Shown here in pieces: positions 31,701 through 40,414 of a stretch of DNA of 64,000 bases (positions are counted from its first letter, which is position 1; each line of letters begins with the position of its first letter). The notes under the pieces were generated by a model. It saw only the letters and a program-made list of their open reading frames with translations. It had not been told where the DNA came from and made no database searches. Location of the stretch: positions 5,067,001 through 5,131,000 of the forward strand of contig NZ_CP042582.1 of NCBI RefSeq assembly GCF_008728835.1, read 5' to 3'. A program made the translations under genes and the position numbers. The DNA comes from Hypericibacter adhaerens (lineage in GTDB: Bacteria; Pseudomonadota; Alphaproteobacteria; Dongiales; Dongiaceae).

Positions 31701-32867
31701 CTATTCGCCCAGCAGCTTCGCCAGGTAGGGTGCCAGGTCCGGCTTGCGTTCGAGGCCGTAGCCCGGGACATCCTCCGGCGCGATGCCGGTCTCGTCGATC
31801 GCGCAGCCCGGCGTATAGCCGCCGATGGGCGCGAAGACGCCCGGATAGGCTTCGGTGCCGCCGAGGCCCAGCCCGATCGCGATATGCAGCGCGATCATAT
31901 GGCCGCTATGGGGATAGAGCTGGCGCCGCGAGAAGCCGTTGGCTTCCATCGCCGCCACCATCCGGCCGAACTCGCCGAGCCCGTAGCCCAGCGCCGGGTC
32001 CATCTGGAAGATATCGTGCCCCGGGCGCATGCCGCCATAGCGGATGAGGTTGGCGACGTCGCGGCCGGAGAAGAGGTTCTCGCCCGTGGCGAGCGGGTGC
32101 TTGTACTGCCCGGCCAGCTCATGCATCAGGTGGTAGTCGAGCGGATCGCCCGCCTCCTCGAACCAACGCAGGCCGAAGCCCGACATCGCCTTGGCATAGT
32201 CGAGGGCGGTCGCGAGATCGAAGCGGCCATTGGCATCGACGGCGAGCCTGGCGGGATTGCCGACCACCTTCACCGCCGCCTCGATGCGCGCCATGTCCTG
32301 GGACAGGTGCTCGCCGCCGATCTTCATCTTGAAGGCGCGGTAGCCGAGATCGGCATAGCGGCGCATCTCGTCCGCCAGGCGGCGCAGATTGTCCTCGGGA
32401 TAATAGTAGCCGCCGGCCGCATAGACCGGCACGCGCTTGGGCGCGCTGACGCCGAACTTCCGCGCGATGAGCTCCCAGGCGGGCACGCCGGCGAGCTTGG
32501 CGTTGAGATCCCAGAGCGCCAGCTCCACGGCGGCCACCGCATGGGCCCGGTCGCCATGGCCGCCGGGCTTCTCGTTGCGCATCATGACGCGCACGGCCCG
32601 CTCCGGGTCGAAGCCGGCGCCGGCCGCATCGAGCAGCTCCTCGGATCGCGCCGCGAGCAGCCGGGGAAACAGCCGTTCCCGCAGCAGGCCGCTCTGGGCG
32701 AAACGTCCGATCGAATCGAAGCCGATGCCGGCCAGCGGCCGGCCCTTGCGGACCACGTCGGAGACCACCGCCACCAGCGAAACGGTGTGCTCGGCGAAAT
32801 TGACGACCGCGTTGCGGATGTCCGCCTGGAGCGGTACCGCGATTTCACGAATCTCGACGATGCGCAT
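31701..32867 (-). CDS. Enolase superfamily dehydratase (mandelate racemase group), D-tartrate dehydratase-like
   Basis: 388 residues. RNEKPGGHGDRAHAVAAVE in the early barrel is followed by KMKIGG, the K-X-K catalytic motif near residue 182. Metal ligands are Asp in AVDANGRFD, Glu in FEEAGDPLD, and Glu in TGENLFSG. A late YPHSGHM histidine is a second catalytic base. The segment around GGHGDRAHA and the total length fit the D-tartrate dehydratase group. The product would be an oxo-acid formed from a sugar diacid. Substrate identity is moderately supported only. Confidence 0.82.
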   Translation of the reverse strand: MRIVEIREIAVPLQADIRNAVVNFAEHTVSLVAVVSDVVRKGRPLAGIGFDSIGRFAQSGLLRERLFPRLLAARSEELLDAAGAGFDPERAVRVMMRNEKPGGHGDRAHAVAAVELALWDLNAKLAGVPAWELIARKFGVSAPKRVPVYAAGGYYYPEDNLRRLADEMRRYADLGYRAFKMKIGGEHLSQDMARIEAAVKVVGNPARLAVDANGRFDLATALDYAKAMSGFGLRWFEEAGDPLDYHLMHELAGQYKHPLATGENLFSGRDVANLIRYGGMRPGHDIFQMDPALGYGLGEFGRMVAAMEANGFSRRQLYPHSGHMIALHIAIGLGLGGTEAYPGVFAPIGGYTPGCAIDETGIAPEDVPGYGLERKPDLAPYLAKLLGE

Positions 32868-33013
32868 CTGCCGTTCCTGCTCCCGTCAACCGATTGTTCC
32901 GGATTGGCCGACAATCGATCTCATAAATCCGCTTGTTCCCCGCCGGGCCTCTCGCCATCGTTCCGGCGGCGCGGCGGCCCGCGCCGAATTCTCGAACGCA
33001 TGAAGGAACAGAT

Positions 33014-33514
33014 ATGAGCCAGCTGCTCGACAAAAAGGCCCGTCCCGGCCGATTCTTCGGCGACTTCACCGTGGGCGATCTCTACAACCACTGGCCGGGC
33101 CGCACCGTCACCGAGGCGGACAACGTCAATTTCAGCCTGATGACGATGAACCGTCATCCGATCCATTGCGACGCCAATTTCGGCGCCCAGTCCGAGTTCG
33201 GCAAATGCCTGGTCAATAGCGGCCTGACGCTCGCGATCGTGCTCGGCATGTCGGTCGACGATGTCAGCATCAATGCCGTCGCCAATCTCGGCTGGAAGGA
33301 GATCAAGCTGACCGGGCCCGTCTTTCCCGGCGACACGATCTATGCGCGCTCGACCGTGCTGGAGGTCCGCGAAAGCAAGAAGCGACCCGGCCAGGGCATC
33401 GTCACCGTCCGGACGGAGGGCTACAAGCAGGACGGATCGGTCTTCATGGTGTTCGAGCGCTCCTGCCTGGTTCCGTCGCGGACGGACCGAGCCTCGCGCT
33501 CGAAGGGCGGCTGA
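33014..33514 (+). CDS. MaoC family dehydratase/hydratase
   Basis: 166 residues, one hot-dog domain. FFGDFTVGDLYNHWPGRTVTE is the typical entry. The active-site D-(X)n-H motif appears in NRHPIHCDANF (Asp and His near residues 54-57). A substrate-pocket GWKEIKLTGPVFPGDT follows. Family members hydrate enoyl-CoAs, including mesaconyl-CoA in some pathways. ATG at 33014 after AAGGAACAG. It diverges from the enolase-superfamily gene, and a bidirectional terminator follows it. A link to the CoA-transferase and CitE-like genes further on is possible but not shown. Confidence 0.87.
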   Translation: MSQLLDKKARPGRFFGDFTVGDLYNHWPGRTVTEADNVNFSLMTMNRHPIHCDANFGAQSEFGKCLVNSGLTLAIVLGMSVDDVSINAVANLGWKEIKLTGPVFPGDTIYARSTVLEVRESKKRPGQGIVTVRTEGYKQDGSVFMVFERSCLVPSRTDRASRSKGG

Positions 33515-33538
33515 CCGGGCGGGCTCGGTCGGCAAAGC

Positions 33539-33577
33539 AAGGGCCGCGGGCACCGAAGACGGGCGCCCGCGGCCTTT
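33539..33577. terminator. Bidirectional intrinsic terminator
   Basis: A stem of GGCCGCGGGC (33542-33551) with GCCCGCGGCC (33565-33574) is extended by an A-A-G/T-T-T flank on each side. The loop is 13 bases. The plus strand reads TTTCCC after the stem and the minus strand reads TTGCTTT. It sits between convergent genes (MaoC and the MBL-fold protein) and can end both transcripts. Confidence 0.75.
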
Positions 33578-33580
33578 CCC

Positions 33581-34468
33581 TCAGTTCACATGCGAGGTTT
33601 CGCCGGCGCCGAGGCAGACCTCGACGACAGCCAGGCCCGGCTCGATCTGGCGGGACGGGAAATTGTCCCCCAGCCGGCGCTCATGCACCGGCACGACGCG
33701 GCGCTTCTCGTAGTTCGCCGCCTTCATGATCTCCTCGGTCGCCATCAGCAGGTTGAGCTGGCTGCCGACCGCGACACCGACGGGCGTATACATCGTCTTG
33801 GCGCCGATCACGCCGCCATCGCCCTCGATGTTCTCATAGACATAGATGAGATCGCCGGTCAGCACCCAGGGGTCCTTCGATTCGGCGGCCCCGTCGTTGC
33901 GCACCACCACCCACATCGAGCCGTAGGTGTGCGAATCGTAGGCCACATGCAGGTCGATGCCCGGCAGCACGTTCTCCATGTCGCCGTCGACCAGCGTCAG
34001 CTTGCCCTGCTTGGAAAGCTCGACGCATTTGAGGATGTCGGCGGGATCGATCGCGACCGAGGCATAGCCCATGCGGGTCGGCAGCGACATGGCCCAGATG
34101 CTCTTGGAGAGCTCGCGCTCCTGCAGATAGACATGCGCGTTCGGGAAGTCGCCCATATTGCCCATATGGTCGAAATGGGCGTGGGTCACGATGATGGTGT
34201 CGACATCCTCGGGCTTGAGGCCGATCTGCTTCAGCACCTGCTTCGGCCCGTGGAAATCCTTCACGGCGAAGCGGTCGGCCAGCTCGCAACCATGATCGTC
34301 GTAATTGTAGCCGACATCGATCATGACCACGCGGCCGTGGCCCTTGATCACCACATAGCCGTAGGGAAGCCGGACAGTGCCCTGGTTATGCGCACCGTAG
34401 ATGATGCCGCTGACGTTGTATTTCGGGGCCTGTGCGTACTCAAGCACCCAGATCGAATAGTCCGCCAT
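33581..34468 (-). CDS. Metallo-beta-lactamase-fold hydrolase, N-acyl-homoserine-lactonase-like
   Basis: 295 residues. The di-metal motif HAHFDHMGNMG (HXHXDH) lies near residue 94, and a second His is in YDSHTYGSM and the bridging Asp in LTGDLIYVYEN. The late VPVHERRLGD holds a final His. The N-terminal VRLPYGYVVIKGHGRVVMID is typical of the AHL-lactonase branch, but many relatives hydrolyse other lactones or esters. The start at 34468 follows GGAGGAGGA. The upstream unknown gene overlaps it by 29 bases, so both are made together, after the GMC oxidoreductase. A sugar-lactone hydrolase is a reasonable alternative. Confidence 0.87.
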   Translation of the reverse strand: MADYSIWVLEYAQAPKYNVSGIIYGAHNQGTVRLPYGYVVIKGHGRVVMIDVGYNYDDHGCELADRFAVKDFHGPKQVLKQIGLKPEDVDTIIVTHAHFDHMGNMGDFPNAHVYLQERELSKSIWAMSLPTRMGYASVAIDPADILKCVELSKQGKLTLVDGDMENVLPGIDLHVAYDSHTYGSMWVVVRNDGAAESKDPWVLTGDLIYVYENIEGDGGVIGAKTMYTPVGVAVGSQLNLLMATEEIMKAANYEKRRVVPVHERRLGDNFPSRQIEPGLAVVEVCLGAGETSHVN

Positions 34469-34991
34469 CGTTCCGTCCTCCTCCAGAAATCGTTGGTGTG
34501 TCTTCGGCCGGTGCCGAGCAGCAGCAGGCCGTGTCGTACGAGACCATCCCCATCCCCAGCCGGTCGTCGGATACGGCGAGCAGGATGCGCTGGGCGCGCT
34601 GCAGCGGCGCCAGCGCCGCATCCGCCGCCTCGACGCCGCCGCCGGTCGCCCTGAGGCTCCCGCGCAGGATCTCCGTGGCCGTGGCGATCAGCTCGGCCGC
34701 GGCGAGCACCTCGCCATGGATCCGCCGCATCCGCGGCGCGGGCGCGATGGCGCGCAGGCCGTCATGCGCCTCGCGCCACTCGGCGCTCACGCCCTCGAGC
34801 GAGGCCGCGATCTCCTCGACCCGGGTCTTGCGCACCGTGCGATAGAGCAGCAGCAGCCCGCCGAGCTGGCCGATCGCGCGCCGCAGCACCGAGTAATGCG
34901 GCGCGATCGCCAGCCGCCCTTCGGTGAAGGGCCCGTCGATGACGGCTTTGACGGGATTGCCGTGGATCAGGCAGTCCTCCTCATGCCGCAT
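34440..34991 (-). CDS. Hypothetical protein between GMC oxidoreductase and MBL-fold genes
   Basis: 183 residues that I do not recognise. The mostly helical middle (RRAIGQLGGLLLLYRTVRKTR to LAAAELIATATEILRG) lacks obvious catalytic motifs. The C terminus is Gly- and Ala-rich with a DTACCCSAPAED cysteine triplet. There is no signal peptide. Its first bases overlap the GMC stop by 11 and its end overlaps the MBL start by 29, so it is embedded in the operon and probably translated by coupling. It may be a helper or maturation partner of the oxidoreductase; this is a guess. Confidence 0.65.
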   Translation of the reverse strand: MRHEEDCLIHGNPVKAVIDGPFTEGRLAIAPHYSVLRRAIGQLGGLLLLYRTVRKTRVEEIAASLEGVSAEWREAHDGLRAIAPAPRMRRIHGEVLAAAELIATATEILRGSLRATGGGVEAADAALAPLQRAQRILLAVSDDRLGMGMVSYDTACCCSAPAEDTPTISGGGRNDGGLFDLGA

Positions 34992-36645
34992 GGTTCGTCC
35001 TCCTCTGCGGGGCCGCCGCCGCGGGCACGCCCTTGATGAGATCAGAGGCCCGCTCCGCGATCATCAGGGTGGCGGCGTAGGTATTGGCCGACACGACCGT
35101 CGGCATCACCGACGCGTCGACGACGCGCAAGCCTTCGACGCCGTGGACGCGCAGCTCCGGATCGACCACGGCCATGCGGTCGGTGCCCGGTCCCATCTTG
35201 CAGGTGCCGACCATGTGGAAGATGGTCGTGCCGGTTCTCCGGCCGAAATCGAGCAGCTCGTCGTCGGAGACGACATCCTTGCCGGGAAGCTGCTCGGCGA
35301 CGAAATAGCGCGAGAGCGCCTTCGAGGCGAGCAGGCGCCGCGCCATCCGGAAGCCCGCGATCAGGACCCGCTGGTCCTCCCGCTCGGCCAGATAGTTCGG
35401 CTGGGCGCGCGGCAGCTGGAAGGGGTCGGACGAAGCGGCCCGGATATAGCCCGTGCTGAGCGGCCGCTGCTGGAAGAAGCCGCAGGTCATGGCGGGGAAA
35501 TCGTCGAGCACATAGACCTTGCCGGGCTTGTAGCTGCCGGGCGAGCTGATGAACTGGATGTCGGGGTTCTCGAGGCCGGGCGTCGATTTCCAGAACCCGT
35601 ACATGAGCGAGGGCTGCAGATCGAGCACGCTCGACTGGCCCGCCGCCCATTTCGCGACCTCCCACCACAGCCGCGGGGGCCGCGCATATTGGTTGATCGT
35701 GTTGACGCCCTGGACCCGCGCCACCACGCGGGCGGCGTAATGGTCCTGGAAGTTCTCGCCCACGCCGGGCAGCTCGTGGACGACCGGGATGCCGAGCTCC
35801 GAGAGCAGCGAGGCCGGGCCGACCCCGGAGATCTGCAGCAGCTTGGGCGAGCTGGTGGCGCCGGCGGAGAGGATCACCTCGCGTCTCGCCCGCATCTCGC
35901 GCGGCGGCGCGTTGCGGTCGTTCTGGTAGCGCACGCCGACCGCCCGCTTGCCGGCGAAGAGCAGCTTCGTCACATGCGCCCCGCAGCGCACCTCGACGTT
36001 CGGCCGCTGCATGGCCGGACGCAGGAAGACCTGTCCGGCGGCCGAGCGCCGGCCCTTGTTGATGAAGCGCTGGAGATAGCCGACGCCTTCCTGGTAGGCG
36101 CCGTTATAGTCGGGATTGCGCTTCAGCCCCAGCTCCGCCGCGCCGTCGAGGAAGGCCTCGCAGAGCGGGTTGTGCCAGGCGAGATCGCTGACGACGATCC
36201 CGCCCTCGCGGCCGCGATAGGCATTGTCGCCGTCGCCGACCCGCCGTTCCGTGCGCTTGAAATAGGGCAGGATGTCGTCGTAGCTCCAGCCCTTGTTGCC
36301 GAGCTGGGCCCAGTGGTTGAAATCGTCGGCCTGCCCGCGGTTATAGACCAGGCCGTTGATCGAGCCCGAGCCGCCGAAGACCTTGCCCTGCACCAGGTCG
36401 ATCTGCCGCCCGTTCGTTCCCGGGGAGGGCTCGCTCTTGAGGCCCCAGGTGAATTTCGGGTTGCGGAAGGTCTTGAAGAAGCCGGCGGGGATCTGGAAAT
36501 AGATGCTGCGGTCGAGCGGTCCCGCTTCCAGCACGCAGACCGTGGCGGTGCTGCCGGCCGTCAACCGCTCCGTCAGCACGGAAGCGGCGGAGCCGCCCCC
36601 CACGATCACATAGTCGAAGGTTTCGGTCTCAGTGGCGGTGGTCAT
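34981..36645 (-). CDS. GMC family flavoprotein oxidoreductase
   Basis: 554 residues. FAD-binding starts with YVIVGGGSAASVL and LEAGPLDRS, and the family signature GKVFGGSGSINGLVYNRG lies near residue 85, with the second signature GATSSPKLLQISGVGP near 265. The C-terminal FHMVGTCKMGPGTD carries the catalytic His, and VSANTYAATLMIAE supplies the second active-site residue. It oxidises an alcohol to an aldehyde or ketone. The start at 36645 is followed by the FAD motif at residue 10. The Rossmann loop reads GGGSAAS where GGGSAGC is usual. Confidence 0.92.
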   Translation of the reverse strand: MTTATETETFDYVIVGGGSAASVLTERLTAGSTATVCVLEAGPLDRSIYFQIPAGFFKTFRNPKFTWGLKSEPSPGTNGRQIDLVQGKVFGGSGSINGLVYNRGQADDFNHWAQLGNKGWSYDDILPYFKRTERRVGDGDNAYRGREGGIVVSDLAWHNPLCEAFLDGAAELGLKRNPDYNGAYQEGVGYLQRFINKGRRSAAGQVFLRPAMQRPNVEVRCGAHVTKLLFAGKRAVGVRYQNDRNAPPREMRARREVILSAGATSSPKLLQISGVGPASLLSELGIPVVHELPGVGENFQDHYAARVVARVQGVNTINQYARPPRLWWEVAKWAAGQSSVLDLQPSLMYGFWKSTPGLENPDIQFISSPGSYKPGKVYVLDDFPAMTCGFFQQRPLSTGYIRAASSDPFQLPRAQPNYLAEREDQRVLIAGFRMARRLLASKALSRYFVAEQLPGKDVVSDDELLDFGRRTGTTIFHMVGTCKMGPGTDRMAVVDPELRVHGVEGLRVVDASVMPTVVSANTYAATLMIAERASDLIKGVPAAAAPQRRTNHAA

Positions 36646-36711
36646 CGAGCCAGTCTCTCTTCCCTGACTTGAGGGCAATCATGCGATGCGAGGTCTGCGC
36701 GGGGCGGTTGG

Positions 36712-38772
36712 TCAGGTCGACCGTTCGCGCAGGGAGACGATGGCGCCCAGGATCACCATGCCGAAGATGATGCTGCGCGCCGCATAGGGAAGCGTGGAAC
36801 CGGCCAGAAGCGTCTGCAGCGCGACCAGCAGCAGCACGCCGCCGACCATGCCCAGATAATGACCGCGCCCGCCGGTGATCAACGTCCCGCCGACAACGAC
36901 GACGGCGATCGAAGGCAACAGATATTCGTCGCCCATGCCGAGCGTGGCCTGCCCGTTGAAGCCGGAGAGGAGGACACCGACCAGCGCCGAGCAGAATCCG
37001 CTCAGCATATAGGCCGCCGTCGTCGTCACCGGGACGTTGATGCCGGAAAGGTAGGCGGCCCGGGAGCCGTTGCCTACCGCATAGAAGCGCCGGCCCAGGA
37101 TCGTGCGCTCGAGCAGCAGCGTGGCGAGCAGCACGAAGAGGCCGAGGAACCAGACGACCGGGGTTACGCCCAGGAAGGTCTTGGTCATGAACCAGCGCAC
37201 CGCCGGCGGCGAGAAGCCGGAGGGCGTGCCGTTGCAATAGACCAGCGTGATGCCCTGCAGGATCGCGTTCGAGGCCAGCGTGCAGACGATCGGCGGCAGG
37301 CCGAAGAAGGTCACGCCGACGCCGTTGCAGAGCCCGATCAGCGCGCCCACGGCCAATGCCAGCGGAATGGCCCAGAGCGAGGCGATGTCGTCGCCCGGCG
37401 CCAGCGTGGTGAGGATGATCGCGCAGAGGCTGATGGTCCAGGGAACCGAAAGATCGAGGCCGCCGGTGATGATCACCGATCCCTGGCCCAAGGCCAGGAT
37501 GGCGAGGAAGCCGCAGAGCACCACCAGCGAGTTGAAATAGTGAGCGTCGAGCGTGCCGGGTCCCAGCACCACCGCCGTGACGATGACGACCAGGATGAAG
37601 GCGATGTAGGAAGGCACCGTGAAGCGCAGCGTGTCTTCATGCCGCGTCAGCCAGGAGGCGGGTGCCGCCCCGGCGCGCTTCGCCGTCGCGAACGGCACGA
37701 AGGAGCGCCCCGTGGGCAGGTGGGAGGGCAGCGTGCCCGTGCGCCAGGCGCTCCATCGCGCGCCCAGATAGGCGAGCGACAGGCCGAGGCGGGATTTGGG
37801 GCCGATCGTCTGTGCCAGCGCCGCGATCACCAGGATCACGCCCTCGGCCAGGCTGCTGTAGTAGGAGGAGACGTTGAGCACCAGCAGCACATTGATCACG
37901 ATCATCAGCACATAGGCGGCGATGACCGAGCCGAAGCAGCCGCCCCGTCCGCCGCCCAGCGTCGTGCCGCCCAGCACCACCGCGGCGAAGACCGGCAGCA
38001 GCATGGCATTGCCGACCAGCGGATCGGCCGATCCGGTCTGGGCGGAGATGAAGGCGCCGGCGGCGCCATAGAAGCAGCCGCCCAGGACGAAGGTCAGGAA
38101 CTTCGTCCACTGGACGTTGATGCCGGAATAGCCGGCCGCGCTCTCCTCGCTGCCGACCGCATAGATGGCCGTGCCCAGCCGGGTGCGCTTGATCAGGCCC
38201 CAGATGACGAGCGCCACGATCAGGACCGCGACGGCGCAGGGCAGGAGCTCCGGGATGGCATCGCCGGCGAGGAAGGTGGAGAAGCCCGGCGGAATCTGGC
38301 CGCCCGGCTTGTCCATGATCACGAGCGTGCAGCCCTGGACGATGAACATGGTGGCGAGCGTCACGACGATCGACTGCAGGCGCAGGAAGGCGACGAAGAA
38401 ACCGTTGAAGGCGCCGACCAGCCCGCCGATCGCGAGGGCCGCGAGCCCCATGCCGATCTGGGAGCCCAGCGAATCCTGCATGGTGTTGGCGAGGATCACG
38501 TTGACCAGCGAGACCACCGCACCCGCGCTGAGATCGAAACCGCCGCTGAGCACGATGACGGTCTCCCCCATCGCGGTCAGAGCGAGCGGGGCGCCGCCGG
38601 TCGACATGTAGTTGAAGTCGAAATAGCCGAAGCTGGTGGGCGAGATCGCGAGCTGCAGCAGGAAGAAGAAGACGAACACCGCCACCGGGATCATCGCGGG
38701 ACGGTGGCGCGCCAGCCGCGCGCCGAGCGGCCGGCTCCGCAGCGTCGGCGCCGTCGAGGAGAGGGCGCTCAT
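36712..38772 (-). CDS. Fused double permease of a ribose-type ABC importer
   Basis: 686 residues containing two complete RbsC-like permeases in one chain. The first spans about residues 25-330, with SGGFDLSAGAVVSLVN and GGTTLGGGRGGCFGSV. The second spans about residues 375-685, with TGGLDLSVPWTIS and GGTLITGGRGHYLGMVGG. Normal RbsC proteins are about 320 residues and homo- or heterodimerise, so here the dimer is covalent. It overlaps the ATPase gene by 4 bases (ATGA), and a substrate-binding protein gene lies two genes upstream. The import substrate is unknown, probably a sugar or polyol. Confidence 0.9.
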   Translation of the reverse strand: MSALSSTAPTLRSRPLGARLARHRPAMIPVAVFVFFFLLQLAISPTSFGYFDFNYMSTGGAPLALTAMGETVIVLSGGFDLSAGAVVSLVNVILANTMQDSLGSQIGMGLAALAIGGLVGAFNGFFVAFLRLQSIVVTLATMFIVQGCTLVIMDKPGGQIPPGFSTFLAGDAIPELLPCAVAVLIVALVIWGLIKRTRLGTAIYAVGSEESAAGYSGINVQWTKFLTFVLGGCFYGAAGAFISAQTGSADPLVGNAMLLPVFAAVVLGGTTLGGGRGGCFGSVIAAYVLMIVINVLLVLNVSSYYSSLAEGVILVIAALAQTIGPKSRLGLSLAYLGARWSAWRTGTLPSHLPTGRSFVPFATAKRAGAAPASWLTRHEDTLRFTVPSYIAFILVVIVTAVVLGPGTLDAHYFNSLVVLCGFLAILALGQGSVIITGGLDLSVPWTISLCAIILTTLAPGDDIASLWAIPLALAVGALIGLCNGVGVTFFGLPPIVCTLASNAILQGITLVYCNGTPSGFSPPAVRWFMTKTFLGVTPVVWFLGLFVLLATLLLERTILGRRFYAVGNGSRAAYLSGINVPVTTTAAYMLSGFCSALVGVLLSGFNGQATLGMGDEYLLPSIAVVVVGGTLITGGRGHYLGMVGGVLLLVALQTLLAGSTLPYAARSIIFGMVILGAIVSLRERST

Positions 38773-40343
38773 GGCCGCCCCCCGGCCCCGCCGACCGCCA
38801 CGCTGGGCGTCTCTTGCACCTCGGCATGACCGAGGGCGGCATGCATGATGGAGCTCTCGCTGATCTGGCCCTTGGCGCCGTCGAGATGCGTCACGATCCG
38901 GCCCTTGTACATGACGAGCACGCGGTGGCTGAGATTGACCAGCTCCTCCACCTCGGTGGAGAAGAACAGGATCGCCCCGCCCGCGATCGCGAAGTCGCGC
39001 ATGATCAGGTAGATCTCATGCTTGGTGCCAACGTCGACGCCGCGCGTCGGATCGAGCATCAGCAGGGTGCGGCTCGAGGTCATCAGCCATTTGGCGATCG
39101 CCACCTTCTGCTGATTGCCGCCGCTGAAGCGGCTGAGCCGGCTGTAGAGCGCGCGCGGCGCCACCTGCACCCGGTCGAGCATGGTGGCGGCCGCGACCGT
39201 TTCCGCCCGGTCCTTGATCATGCCCAGATGCGCGAAGCGCTGGATCACGGGGATCGAGACGTTGCGCCGCCCGTCGAGCCGCAGGAACAGGCCCTCGGTC
39301 TTGCGCTCCTCGGGAACCAGGCTGATGCCGACGCGCGGGTCGATCGCATCGCGCGGCGAGGTCAGGGCCACGCGATGGCCCTCCACCTCGATATGTCCCC
39401 GGTTCAGGGCCGCGGCCCCGAACAGCGCGCGGAACAGCTCCTGCTGTCCCATGCCCTGGAGGCCCGCGACGCCGACGATCTCGCCCGGATAGAGATCGAG
39501 CGTGGCGTCGGCGAGCCCGCCGTCGGTCGCGAGATTGCGGGCGGCGAGAACGGGCTTGGCCCGCGGCTTCAGCGGCGGCTTGGCCGGGAAGGCGGTCGAG
39601 AGCGAGCGGCCGACGATCATCTCGACCACCTGCTCGTCCTTGAGCTCGGCCGGCGCGAAGGTGCCGATGTCGCGGCCGTTGCGCAGCACGGTCAGGCGGT
39701 TGCAGAAGCGCCGCACCTCCGGCAGCCGGTGCGAGATGAAGACCATCGTGGTACCGACGGCCTGGAGATCGGCGATCAGCTTGCCCAGCCAATCGATGTC
39801 GGGGCCGGACAGGCTCGAGGTCGGCTCGTCGAGCAGCAGCACGCGGGGCTTGCGCATGATGGCGCGCGCGATCTCGATCTTCTGGCGCGTCGCCAGGTCG
39901 AACTGGCGCACTTCGCGCAGGATGTCGATGTCGCCCAGCCCGACCCGCGCCATATGCTCGGCCACGAGGCCGGCGCCGTGGCGCTCGCGGATCAGGCCCG
40001 CGAAGCCGGTCGGCTGGTAGGGCAGCAGCATGTTCTGCGCGACCGTCAGGTCCGGCACCAGGGTCAGTTCCTGGAAGGCGGTCTGGATGCCATGCTGGTG
40101 CGCGCGGCTGGGCGCGCTCAGGTTCACTTCCTGGCCGTCGACCAGGATCCTTCCGGCGTCCGGCCGGATGAGGCCGCTCATCATCTTGACGAGCGTCGAT
40201 TTGCCGGCGCCGTTCTCGCCCAAGAGGGCATGGACGGTGCCGGGCTCGATGACGACATTGACGTTGTCGAGCGCCACCGTCGCGCCGAAAGCCTTGCGCA
40301 CGGCGTCGATCTTGATGGCTGCGACAGGCTCGATGCTGTGCAT
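38769..40343 (-). CDS. Sugar ABC transporter ATP-binding protein (RbsA/MglA type)
   Basis: 524 residues with two ATPase domains. The first has Walker A GENGAGKST near residue 42 and LLLDEPTSSLS, but its signature loop is degenerate (FDLATRQKIEIARA). The second has a degenerate Walker A (AGLQGMGQQEL) and an intact signature SGGNQQKVAIAKWL with LLMLDPTRGVDVG. This mix is usual for ribose-type ATPases. The start at 40343 is favoured over the frame extension to 40418, which would run through the terminator hairpin. It energises the fused permease downstream. Confidence 0.93.
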   Translation of the reverse strand: MHSIEPVAAIKIDAVRKAFGATVALDNVNVVIEPGTVHALLGENGAGKSTLVKMMSGLIRPDAGRILVDGQEVNLSAPSRAHQHGIQTAFQELTLVPDLTVAQNMLLPYQPTGFAGLIRERHGAGLVAEHMARVGLGDIDILREVRQFDLATRQKIEIARAIMRKPRVLLLDEPTSSLSGPDIDWLGKLIADLQAVGTTMVFISHRLPEVRRFCNRLTVLRNGRDIGTFAPAELKDEQVVEMIVGRSLSTAFPAKPPLKPRAKPVLAARNLATDGGLADATLDLYPGEIVGVAGLQGMGQQELFRALFGAAALNRGHIEVEGHRVALTSPRDAIDPRVGISLVPEERKTEGLFLRLDGRRNVSIPVIQRFAHLGMIKDRAETVAAATMLDRVQVAPRALYSRLSRFSGGNQQKVAIAKWLMTSSRTLLMLDPTRGVDVGTKHEIYLIMRDFAIAGGAILFFSTEVEELVNLSHRVLVMYKGRIVTHLDGAKGQISESSIMHAALGHAEVQETPSVAVGGAGGRP

Positions 40344-40360
40344 GGCCGTTCCGCTTCTCA

Positions 40361-40405
40361 GAAAAAGGCCCGCGCGGGCGCCACGTTGCCGCGGCGCCCG
40401 CGCGG
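40361..40405 (-). terminator. Intrinsic terminator or attenuator between binding-protein and ATPase genes
   Basis: A 13-bp perfect stem (40370-40382 with 40393-40405, arms made of C and G only apart from none) has a 10-base loop. On the minus strand it is followed by GGCCTTTTTC. It lies within one operon, directly after the substrate-binding protein. Partial termination there would keep the binding protein in excess over ATPase and permease. Confidence 0.8.
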
Positions 40406-40414
40406 TTCCTTCCG

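Noticed and set aside
36859-38829. Plus-strand 656-codon frame opposite the fused permease
   Set aside because: It is an antisense shadow; the minus-strand frame has clear permease motifs and an ATGA overlap with the ATPase gene.
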